Made by a program: the position numbers and the translations under genes
Source: JANNRW01 sp031401815
GTDB lineage: Bacteria; Desulfobacterota; Desulfuromonadia; Geobacterales; DSM-12255
DNA: 6,210 nucleotides
NCBI GenBank assembly: GCA_031401815.1
Contig: JANNRW010000054.1
Coordinates: 1-6,210, forward strand
Direction: 5' to 3'
Notes under the pieces: generated by a model
Seen by the model: only the letters and a program-made list of their open reading frames with translations
What the model was told of the DNA's origin: nothing
Database searches by the model: none
Shown here: one piece after another, positions 1-5,547 of the stretch
Position numbering within the stretch: position 1 is the first letter of the stretch
How the letters are laid out: each line of letters opens with the position of its first letter

Positions 1-77
1 GGTGATAAAGGACATCAGCTTTTGACCTCTTCCGCAAAAAAATAGTTGATTGAGTTGTAGCACAGGGAAAGTGGCTC

Positions 78-105
78 GTCAACCATCCGCATATTGTTGG
101 TTGAC
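78..105. repeat. 8-bp perfect inverted repeat, unknown role
   Basis: GTCAACCA (78-85) and TGGTTGAC (98-105) are exact reverse complements separated by 12 nt. No T-tract follows on either strand, so it is a poor terminator for the response regulator gene that ends at 152. It could be an operator for a gene beyond the left edge, or a chance hairpin. The remainder of 1-151 shows no supported gene. Confidence 0.4.
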
Positions 106-151
106 AATTGAAGTTATATATAGGGGAGCCATAAAAAAGAGGGTTGAAAGA

Positions 152-580
152 TCAGGGAGAGGAGGGGGTATTGTAATTAAGCCAGTATCTTGAAGAGTTA
201 ACCATCATCAAGTAAAAGCTGGAAAAATCTATAGGCTTGACCAGATAGCTGTTGGCTCCTAGTTTGTAGCATTTCGATATGTCACTTGGTTGATTTGAGG
301 AGGTCATGATAACGACTGGAATATGCCTGGTTTCTTCGTTGTCTCTTATCTCCTTAAGTGCTTCGGGGCCTGTCAGGCGGGGGAGCTTTATGTCAAGAAA
401 AATGACTTTGGGTAAATTCTTTATGGTTACTGAATCCTGTTTGTCAAAGAGGTATTCCAGTAATTCCACCCCATCCCTGAGGATTTTCACCCTTACACGC
501 GGGTTGTCCTGCTTGAGTACACGCAAGGCTAGTGCAGCATCGTCACAGTTGTCTTCTACAAGCAAAATATCCGGTTTCAT
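152..580 (-). CDS. stand-alone CheY-like response regulator (Rcp1 type)
   Basis: A 142-residue single receiver domain with no output domain. The receiver landmarks are visible: acidic pair E9-D10, phospho-acceptor D63 in FLDIKLP, switch threonine T93 in VVIMTSS, aromatic switch Y112, and invariant K115 followed by P116. The VEDN start, the long alpha1-beta2 part with LRDGVELLEYLF, and the late D63 are typical of the Rcp1 subgroup, which usually accepts phosphate from a phytochrome-like or hybrid histidine kinase in the cytoplasm and signals through protein contacts. The start is ATG at 580, with a G-run (GGGGG) about 7 nt upstream as a weak ribosome binding site. It is divergent from the S24 regulator gene at 772. 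No cognate kinase lies inside the window, so the partner is unknown. The family call is confident; the biological role is not. Confidence 0.93.
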   Translation of the reverse strand: MKPDILLVEDNCDDAALALRVLKQDNPRVRVKILRDGVELLEYLFDKQDSVTIKNLPKVIFLDIKLPRLTGPEALKEIRDNEETRHIPVVIMTSSNQPSDISKCYKLGANSYLVKPIDFSSFYLMMVNSSRYWLNYNTPSSP

Positions 581-687
581 TTCGAGCCCCCGACTGAGTT
601 CTCACCATTTCAAATTAAGTGACTACATATTTCACAGAGATATTTGTGTTGCAAGCAGCATCAATTTAAGTTACATTTAATCAGCAT

Positions 688-717
688 GTTAAATGCATTC
701 ACGATTTAACTGTTAAT
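688..717. promoter_or_regulatory. candidate operator, GTTAAAT half-sites
   Basis: GTTAAAT (688-694) and ATTTAAC (704-710) form a perfect 7-bp inverted repeat with a 9-nt spacer, and a third, shorter half-site GTTAAT follows at 712-717. They lie about 55-85 nt upstream of the S24/XRE gene start and between divergent genes, a common place for an autoregulatory operator. No good -35/-10 pair was found beside them, and the area is AT-rich, so chance is a real alternative. Confidence 0.3.
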
Positions 718-771
718 CACAGCAATATCTATGCCGGGATGACGGCAATAAAAGCATAAGGTAATATTTCT

Positions 772-1404
772 ATGTTAATACAAAGCAATGCGACTGATAT
801 TGGTGCCAGAATCAGGCAGATTCGTCAATCGAAGCAGATGACCCAGAAAATTTTCTCAGAATCACTTGGAATAGTTCAAGGATTTCTCTGTTCAATTGAG
901 CGGGGGAAAAAAATGCCTTCTGATACTCTGCTGATTGCCATGCAGTACCTATACAGGATCAACAGCTCCTGGCTGTATTCTGGAACTGGTGAAATGTATT
1001 CACTGGAAAAGATTTATGAGTCTGGTGGGTTAACAAGGATTCCTTTACTTAAAAACCTTGCTAAAGCTAATTCCGGAGATGTTCATGAAGATGAAATTAT
1101 CGGGTTTATCTCTTTGCCAGATATGCCGGACAACTCTTTTGCCATAGAGTATTCGGGTGATTTCATGTCTCCTACAATCAGGGATGGAGACATCATTGTG
1201 ATAACACCTGACAGATCGCTGACACCCGGAAAGATTGTGCTGATCATGGGGCAGTGGGGCGAACCTTTTCTTCGCAGATACAGATCAAGGAACGGTGAAA
1301 TCTTTTTCACTGCTGATAATTCTGCATATTCACCATTTAAACCCGATTCTACAACAAATGTTCTTGGAATTGTGGCTGCGGTCTGGAGAAAAGTTAATAT
1401 TTGA
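772..1404 (+). CDS. XRE-family regulator with degenerate S24 (LexA/CI-like) domain
   Basis: A 210-residue cytoplasmic DNA-binding protein. Residues about 10-65 are a Cro/CI-type helix-turn-helix (IGARIRQIR, the MTQKIFSESLGI turn, then SIERGKKMPS), followed by a linker with WLYSGTGEMY. Residues about 90-205 match the S24 fold of LexA and phage CI repressors: YSGDFMSPTIRDGDIIVI and a later LTPGKIVLI strand. In the family the GDSM serine is the nucleophile; here that position is F131. The partner lysine position, as I align it near FLRR, is R168. No Ala-Gly cleavage site is evident in the 95-125 linker. It is therefore probably not self-cleaved and may sense a ligand or act constitutively. The start is ATG with a weak AAGG about 10 nt upstream. 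It precedes pta by 164 nt in the same orientation, so it could regulate pta, but that is only positional inference. No phage genes surround it. Confidence 0.88.
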   Translation: MLIQSNATDIGARIRQIRQSKQMTQKIFSESLGIVQGFLCSIERGKKMPSDTLLIAMQYLYRINSSWLYSGTGEMYSLEKIYESGGLTRIPLLKNLAKANSGDVHEDEIIGFISLPDMPDNSFAIEYSGDFMSPTIRDGDIIVITPDRSLTPGKIVLIMGQWGEPFLRRYRSRNGEIFFTADNSAYSPFKPDSTTNVLGIVAAVWRKVNI

Positions 1405-1431
1405 AACAGCAACAGCCCCTTCTGGCGGTCA

Positions 1432-1465
1432 TTTCACCGAGTTTTCACTCAGTTTCACGCGTGAA
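1432..1465. promoter_or_regulatory. phased TTTCAC repeats ending in a palindrome, upstream of pta
   Basis: TTTCAC occurs at 1432-1437, 1443-1448 and 1453-1458, with start-to-start spacings of 11 and 10 bp, about one helical turn each. The last copy merges into a perfect 12-bp palindrome, TTCACGCGTGAA (1454-1465). Direct repeats with about 11-bp period are typical of OmpR/PhoB-family response regulator sites. The array lies between the S24 gene and pta, just upstream of a TATAAT hexamer. The binding protein is unknown. Confidence 0.45.
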
Positions 1466-1480
1466 CTTCTTCATTCTGTT

Positions 1481-1486
1481 TATAAT
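1481..1486 (+). promoter_or_regulatory. candidate -10 element (TATAAT) for pta
   Basis: A perfect TATAAT hexamer. There is no sigma-70-like -35 at 16-18 bp; that position falls inside the TTCACGCGTGAA palindrome. This is how activator-dependent promoters often look, but a lone hexamer in AT-rich DNA can also arise by chance. Confidence 0.3.
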
Positions 1487-1500
1487 CTGTCAGCTTTTAC

Positions 1501-1530
1501 TTGACCCTGCTTCTCTATTTACGCTATATC
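1501..1530 (+). promoter_or_regulatory. candidate sigma-70 promoter for pta
   Basis: TTGACC (1501-1506, 5 of 6 to TTGACA) is separated by 18 bp from TATATC (1525-1530, 4 of 6 to TATAAT). Transcription would begin near 1537, giving a leader of about 30 nt that includes the pta ribosome binding site GGAGGT at 1555-1560. Confidence 0.45.
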
Positions 1531-1568
1531 CTTAACAGGTTGAATGAATATCACGGAGGTTAAACATA

Positions 1569-2570
1569 ATGCATTTAATGGAAACTATCAGGGAAAAGGC
1601 GAAAAAAAATCTACAGACTGTTGTATTGCCGGAAAGTTACGATGAGAGAATGCTTTTTGCCGCACAGCAGGTAGTGGAACAGGGTCTGGCCAAGATAGTT
1701 ATCCTGGGAGTTCCTGCCGATATTCAGGCTGAAGCCGATGCAAAAGGGGTTAACTTGAAGGGGGTCACCCTTGAAAACCCTGCTACCTCTGCCAGACTTC
1801 CAGCATATATTGATGCTCTTGTTGAGCTCCGTAAAAGCAAGGGTCTTTCCAGGGAAGACGCAGAAAAAATCCTAACTGCAAAAGACAACCTCTATTTTGC
1901 AGGTATGATGGTAAGGCAGGGGGATGCCGGTGGCCAGGTCGCCGGAGCCACAAGCACAACTGGCAATGTTCTTAAAGCAGCTTTTCAGACAGTAGGTACG
2001 GCACCTGGCATCAAGACTGTATCATCATATTTCTTTATGGTCACAAAGACACCATCTTTTGGTGAGAATGGAATTCTGCTCTTTGCCGATTGCGCGGTCA
2101 ATCCTAATCCTGATGCACAGGCTCTTGCCGAGATTGCAGTTGCTACAGCTCGAAACTGTAAATCGTTCCTTGATGTGGATGCCCGGGTAGCAATGCTTTC
2201 ATTCTCAACAAAAGGGAGCGCCGCACATGCCGATGTTGACAAGGTTCTTGCAGCCATTGAAATAGCAAGAAAGATTGATCCCTCCCTGCAGATAGATGGT
2301 GAACTTCAGGCTGATGCCGCCCTGCTTGCAAAGGTTGGGGAAAAGAAGGCACCGGGAAGCCCCGTAGCGGGTAAAGCCAATGTCCTGATTTTCCCTGATC
2401 TTGATGCAGGAAATATAGCATATAAACTGGTAGAGAGAGTAGCAGGTGCTGAAGCTATAGGCCCCGTAATCCAGGGACTGGCAAAGCCTGTGAATGATCT
2501 CTCGCGCGGATGTTCCGTAGAAGATATTGTCAATGTAGTTGCAATCACCGCAGTTCAGGCTCAGGGATAA
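1569..2570 (+). CDS. pta: phosphate acetyltransferase (short form)
   Basis: Transfers the acetyl group between coenzyme A and phosphate (acetyl-CoA + Pi to acetyl phosphate + CoA) in the cytoplasm, the partner step to acetate kinase. At 333 residues it consists of the catalytic PTA_PTB domain alone, without the N-terminal regulatory domains of the long enterobacterial form, and it matches the length of the Methanosarcina enzyme. Visible signatures are GMMVRQGDAGGQVAGATSTT (112-131), DCAVNPNP (174-181), MLSFSTKGSA (209-218), DGELQADAA (243-251) and PVNDLSRGCSVEDI (307-320). The catalytic residues known as S309, R310 and D316 in Methanosarcina correspond to S312, R313 and D319. The first ATG is chosen because GGAGGT ends 8 nt before it; an in-frame ATG at codon 4 would be too far from that site. 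It converges on ackA and shares a terminator with it. Confidence 0.97.
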   Translation: MHLMETIREKAKKNLQTVVLPESYDERMLFAAQQVVEQGLAKIVILGVPADIQAEADAKGVNLKGVTLENPATSARLPAYIDALVELRKSKGLSREDAEKILTAKDNLYFAGMMVRQGDAGGQVAGATSTTGNVLKAAFQTVGTAPGIKTVSSYFFMVTKTPSFGENGILLFADCAVNPNPDAQALAEIAVATARNCKSFLDVDARVAMLSFSTKGSAAHADVDKVLAAIEIARKIDPSLQIDGELQADAALLAKVGEKKAPGSPVAGKANVLIFPDLDAGNIAYKLVERVAGAEAIGPVIQGLAKPVNDLSRGCSVEDIVNVVAITAVQAQG

Positions 2571-2591
2571 TTCCTTTAGCATGAAGTTGAT

Positions 2592-2631
2592 GCAAAAAGG
2601 CCGATGGGATATCTCCCATCGGCCTTTTTGC
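2592..2631. terminator. bidirectional intrinsic terminator between pta and ackA
   Basis: Perfect 18-bp stem (2592-2609 with 2614-2631) around the 4-nt loop TATC. The GC-rich core GGCCGATGGGA is flanked by A5 on the left and T5 on the right, so it works as a hairpin plus T-tract on both strands. It lies 21 nt past the pta stop and 18 nt past the ackA stop, serving both convergent genes. Confidence 0.93.
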
Positions 2632-2649
2632 CATTCTTGTCAGATCAGT

Positions 2650-3915
2650 TCAATTTCTTACGAAATCAGGTCGTGAAAAAGTATATTCAAAATTCATGTG
2701 GTCAGTATAGGAGCCTTCAATAATCGCAGCGACATCTTCAGTAAAGACCAGCTCCTCATCAGTTGGAATTACATAGACCTTGATCGGAGAGTCATCGGTT
2801 GTAATAAGGCTCTCCCTTTTGCGTGTCATTGCCCCTTTATTCCGTTCCTTGTCCAGATAGATCCCGATATGCTCCAGACCATCTATGGCGGCCTCACGAA
2901 TTGGCCAGCCCATCTCACCGACACCGGCTGTGAAAACTACTGCGTCAAGCCTACCGATAATTGCGAGATATGAGCCGATGTATTTCTTCAGTCTGTATGC
3001 TTCAATATCGAGAGAAAGCCTGCATCTTTTATCGCCGTTATTGGCGTATTCAATAACATCACGTCGATCTGTAAATCGTCCTGTGATACCAAGTACGCCG
3101 CTTTTTTTGTTGAGAATACTGTCGATCTCCTTGGCTGAAAGATTCTCTTTTTGCATCATGAATGCAGGAATTGCAGGGTCAATATCACCGCAACGGGTAC
3201 CCATCATGGCACCTTCAAGTGGAGTAAGACCCATTGAGGTGTCAATTGAAATACCATTTTTAATAGCGCAGTGTGAAACGCCGTTACCAATATGCATGGT
3301 TATTATGTTGGTTTCAGAAGATTTCTTGCCAAGAATTGCGGCGGCCCTTTTTGAGACATAAAGATGCGAAGTCCCGTGGAAACCGTATCGACGTACTCCG
3401 TGAGATTCGTACCATTCGTAAGGAACCGGATATAAAAAGGCATGTTCTGGCATGGTCTGATGAAAGGCAGTATCAAAAATTGCAATGTGCGGTACTTTCG
3501 GAAGTACGGCCTGAGCTGCTTCGATGCCGGAGATATTTGGAGGATTATGAAGAGGAGCGAGATGCTGCACATCTTTTACTGCATCAAGAACTGTCTCATC
3601 TATAGTGACCGAACAGGTGAACTTTTCGCCACCATGAACAACCCTGTGACCTACTGCGGAAATTTCCTCTATCTCAGTCAACACTCCGTGAAGCTTGTCT
3701 GTTAAAATCTTTATTATAAGTGCAATTGCAACCTGATGGTCAGGACAGTCTGACTCCTGCCTATAGGCGTCTCTGCCCGGCACTTCATGAATAATATATG
3801 AATCTCCGATTATAACTCGCTCAACCATCCCTTTTGCCACCACTTCCATACGGTTCCAGTCAAAAAGTTGATATTTGACAGATGAACTACCACAATTTAG
3901 TGCAAGTATCTGCAT
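2650..3915 (-). CDS. ackA: acetate kinase
   Basis: Transfers phosphate between ATP and acetate (acetate + ATP to acetyl phosphate + ADP, reversible) in the cytoplasm, working with Pta. All main ASKHA-fold landmarks of the family are present at nearly the Methanosarcina numbering: N7 and the phosphate loop NCGSSSVKY, R91 in GHRVVHGG, D148 in AIFDTAFHQTMP, H180 in YGFHGTSH, the HIGNG loop (208-212), R241 in TRCGDIDP, GVGE (331-334), and the C-terminal metal-binding glutamate in TDEEL (E387/E388). The length of 421 exceeds the usual 400 or so because of a tail of about 20 residues after AAIIEG with no recognised motif. ATG at 3915 is supported by AGGGGAGT about 5 nt upstream. Instead of the usual ackA-pta operon, the two genes are convergent, so they must be transcribed separately and could be regulated differently. 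It is divergent from the ferredoxin gene. Confidence 0.97.
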   Translation of the reverse strand: MQILALNCGSSSVKYQLFDWNRMEVVAKGMVERVIIGDSYIIHEVPGRDAYRQESDCPDHQVAIALIIKILTDKLHGVLTEIEEISAVGHRVVHGGEKFTCSVTIDETVLDAVKDVQHLAPLHNPPNISGIEAAQAVLPKVPHIAIFDTAFHQTMPEHAFLYPVPYEWYESHGVRRYGFHGTSHLYVSKRAAAILGKKSSETNIITMHIGNGVSHCAIKNGISIDTSMGLTPLEGAMMGTRCGDIDPAIPAFMMQKENLSAKEIDSILNKKSGVLGITGRFTDRRDVIEYANNGDKRCRLSLDIEAYRLKKYIGSYLAIIGRLDAVVFTAGVGEMGWPIREAAIDGLEHIGIYLDKERNKGAMTRKRESLITTDDSPIKVYVIPTDEELVFTEDVAAIIEGSYTDHMNFEYTFSRPDFVRN

Positions 3916-4200
3916 TTAGACTCCCCTTTTATTCTTTTGAAATCAGGTTAAAGTTTTTATTATTTCAAAAAATTACGGCCATATTAAATATACTGGACAG
4001 CAAATTAAGGGATAATAAAACTGTTTTTTATAATACAAGAGGAAGTGTGTCAATTCAAGTATTTTGTAGCACCAGAGTATCTTAAGCTATTAGAAGCGGA
4101 CATATACCATCAGGTTTCTTCTGGACATTTAGTATGGCACATGCTAAAAAAATGAAGATGTTGAATCCAATTCTTACAGATTGAGATTAATCAAGGAAAA

Positions 4201-4209
4201 GGGAGGTGA
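4201..4209 (+). promoter_or_regulatory. strong ribosome binding site that sets the TTG start of the ferredoxin gene
   Basis: GGGAGGTGA is an almost complete anti-16S match. Its GGAGG core ends 8 nt before TTG at 4215. An in-frame GTG at 4206 overlaps the site itself and cannot use it, and there is no ATG before the first cluster cysteine. Confidence 0.75.
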
Positions 4210-4214
4210 ACAGT

Positions 4215-4382
4215 TTGGCTCACACTATTTCTGACGAATGCATTAACTGCGGCGCATGTGATGATTCCTGTCCGGTAAACTCCATCAGCGAGCAGGGTGA
4301 CAAGCGTGTTATCGACGCAGATACCTGCATTGACTGCGGCGCATGTGTTGATACATGTCCGGTCAACGCCATCTCTGCCTGA
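4215..4382 (+). CDS. 2[4Fe-4S] clostridial-type ferredoxin, TTG start
   Basis: A 55-residue soluble electron carrier. It has two CxxCxxCxxxCP motifs: C9, C12, C15, C19-P20 and C38, C41, C44, C48-P49. Each motif supplies three cysteines to one cluster and one to the other, as in Clostridium ferredoxins of about 55 residues. There is no insertion between C41 and C48, so it is the compact low-potential type rather than the Alvin type. The reading runs from MAHTISDEC to PVNAISA and stops at TGA. The two halves are unusually alike in DNA (about 41 of 47 bases in 4240-4286 against 4327-4373). The gene is monocistronic: divergent from ackA on the left and closed by its own terminator. Likely partners are ferredoxin-linked 2-oxoacid oxidoreductases, such as pyruvate synthase acting on acetyl-CoA from the Pta/AckA route; this is inferred from context. 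Confidence 0.93.
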   Translation: MAHTISDECINCGACDDSCPVNSISEQGDKRVIDADTCIDCGACVDTCPVNAISA

Positions 4383-4441
4383 TATCGCAAGCCTGGGCAA
4401 GTAGCTGCCAACTCGTAACAAGATGGCACGTTATTCCGTTT

Positions 4442-4482
4442 AACCAAAGCCTCTCCGGATTCCGGAGGGGCTTTGGTTTTAT
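4442..4482 (+). terminator. intrinsic terminator after the ferredoxin gene
   Basis: Arms 4442-4458 and 4462-4478 pair over about 17 positions with one G-T wobble (AACCAAAGCC at the base, CTCCGG at the top) around an ATT loop, followed by a T-rich run to 4482. The A-rich left base could give some activity on the minus strand too, where the membrane protein gene ends at 4546. Confidence 0.9.
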
Positions 4483-4545
4483 TAAGAGGATATATCGGGA
4501 CTTCGGCAGGAAGTGATCATGCCATACTGTAGCGGCATTCATCTT

Positions 4546-5289
4546 TCAACCAAATTCTACTTTTGAATCAGGGTTTAGCGGATTGTTTCTTACAGCGAGG
4601 GAGTAGAGATAGGGATAATCGCTTTTCAGGTGCTGGAGATACACAACCCACTGTTTCAACAGGCTGGTGTAGGCACGGCGAATGTCTCCGGAAAGGTGAT
4701 CCAGGTCTGCTTCGGAGAGCCCTGTCAAGCTCTTTCGTGCCTGTAGCTCTTCAAGAAGATGGAACACTGCCCAGAGAAGCTCAGTGAAGCCGTCATGTTC
4801 CAGCAGATTGGGATTTTCCAGCAGTCCCAGCATGAAGTTTCGCCTTGCTGTCAGAAAACTTTTGAGACACTCCATACTACAGAGCCTGCTCTCCATCTTT
4901 ATCTCACCGCTGCCCAGAAAACTGGCGAGCTCTCTGAAATCAGTATCACTCCAGTGTGGAGTGATCTTGACTTTAGATGTCAAACCCTCCTTGTCGACCA
5001 GAAAGCTGAAACCGTCTTTAAGAAACTCTGTTCCTACCTCGCTGAAAAAGACACCTATGACCATATTCATCTTTTGACGCAGAGCATCCTTATCGCGCTC
5101 TTTAAGAATTCGTTCAATCATGAACGTCACGAACAGTACATAAATGGGGAGAAAGGCAAGATTGCCAAGAAAGCTGAAACCGATTTCGCGTAACTGACCG
5201 AATATAATGTATTCAAGGCCGTAAAAAATTATGGAAAGAAACAACATCAGAAGAATAAGTATTTCGGATCGTTTGTGCAGCGAAAACAT
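4546..5289 (-). CDS. unrecognised two-helix membrane protein
   Basis: A 247-residue protein I do not recognise. Residues about 10-30 and 38-58 are strongly hydrophobic and form a helical hairpin with a very short loop (GQLRE). The positive N-terminus (HKR) and the charged stretch ERILKERDKDALRQK after helix 2 put both ends in the cytoplasm. The remaining 190 or so residues are soluble, mostly helical and Leu/Glu-rich, with C137 and C141 close together and a helical stretch at 165-186 (HDGFTELLWAVFHLLEEL). No catalytic motif, HTH, kinase or GGDEF signature is visible. The start is ATG at 5289, with AAGGAG about 5 nt upstream. It is alone in its transcript and divergent from the HMA protein gene, with shared upstream DNA. 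Possible roles include a sensor or scaffold of unknown ligand, but nothing in the sequence decides it. Confidence 0.85.
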   Translation of the reverse strand: MFSLHKRSEILILLMLFLSIIFYGLEYIIFGQLREIGFSFLGNLAFLPIYVLFVTFMIERILKERDKDALRQKMNMVIGVFFSEVGTEFLKDGFSFLVDKEGLTSKVKITPHWSDTDFRELASFLGSGEIKMESRLCSMECLKSFLTARRNFMLGLLENPNLLEHDGFTELLWAVFHLLEELQARKSLTGLSEADLDHLSGDIRRAYTSLLKQWVVYLQHLKSDYPYLYSLAVRNNPLNPDSKVEFG

Positions 5290-5322
5290 GATTACTCCTT
5301 AACCGGACAAATTTAGAAAATT

Positions 5323-5352
5323 ATTACACGCGACTTCTCTACTGCGCAACAA
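5323..5352 (-). promoter_or_regulatory. candidate sigma-70 promoter for the membrane protein gene
   Basis: On the minus strand TTGTTG (5352-5347) and TGTAAT (5328-5323, 5 of 6 to TATAAT) are separated by 18 bp. The start would be near 5316, leaving a leader of about 27 nt. The -35 is a poor match, so this is tentative. Confidence 0.3.
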
Positions 5353-5385
5353 TAATTCTCTTTAACTTACCCCTGTTGTGTTGAG

Positions 5386-5414
5386 GAATATTCTGCAACT
5401 TTACCGAATATTCT
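5386..5414. promoter_or_regulatory. twin GAATATTC palindromes, candidate regulator sites
   Basis: The perfect 8-bp palindrome GAATATTC occurs at 5386-5393 and 5406-5413, each followed by T, so 9 identical bases repeat exactly 20 bp apart (two helical turns). They lie between divergent promoters, about 115-140 bp upstream of the predicted start of the HMA gene, where enhancer sites of sigma-54 activators normally lie. They are also about 70-95 bp upstream of the likely start of the membrane protein gene. Confidence 0.45.
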
Positions 5415-5502
5415 TCACCAATGCGAAACGAATTAATCCTTCTGCTTCAATACAATAAATATCAACCACATGATTACGGGTGCTTATGAGGTTTGCAAAG
5501 TT

Positions 5503-5518
5503 TGGCACGACACTTGAT
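5503..5518 (+). promoter_or_regulatory. candidate sigma-54 promoter for the HMA protein gene
   Basis: TGGCACG-ACAC-TTGAT fits the -24/-12 consensus TGGCACG-N4-TTGCW at every fixed base except one, an A for the C of the -12 GC. The spacing is exact. The start would be near 5528, giving a leader of about 20 nt that holds the GGAGG at 5538-5542. A sigma-70 alternative (TTGCAA at 5493 with TATATT) has a poor 19-bp spacer. Confidence 0.5.
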
Positions 5519-5547
5519 ATATTAAGGATCAGATTCTGGAGGATCCT

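Noticed and set aside
1..15. A possible minus-strand gene start (ATG at 15, GAGG about 10 nt upstream) running off the left edge
   Set aside because: Only five codons are visible, with an ordinary ribosome-binding-site-like string; there is no way to support a gene.
306..680. Plus-strand open frame of 124 codons
   Set aside because: It lies antisense to the response regulator, which has all receiver motifs; the translation is Ser/Leu-rich and featureless.
2885..3605. Overlapping plus-strand open frames opposite ackA
   Set aside because: They are shadows of a fully intact acetate kinase and lack ribosome binding sites and motifs.
4134..4149. TGGCAC upstream of the ferredoxin gene as a sigma-54 promoter
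   Set aside because: No GC-type -12 element lies at the required distance; the bases there are an A-run.
4424..4439. TGGCACG just before the ferredoxin terminator as a sigma-54 promoter
   Set aside because: The -12 position reads TCCGT instead of TTGCW, and a terminator follows at once.
4191..4447. Minus-strand open frames opposite the ferredoxin gene
   Set aside because: The plus strand encodes two perfect CxxCxxCxxxCP motifs with a strong ribosome binding site; the opposite frames are by-products of its codon pattern.
4759..5193. Plus-strand open frame of 144 codons opposite the membrane protein
   Set aside because: The minus-strand reading has clear transmembrane helices, a good ribosome binding site and a complete length; the plus-strand frame has none of these.
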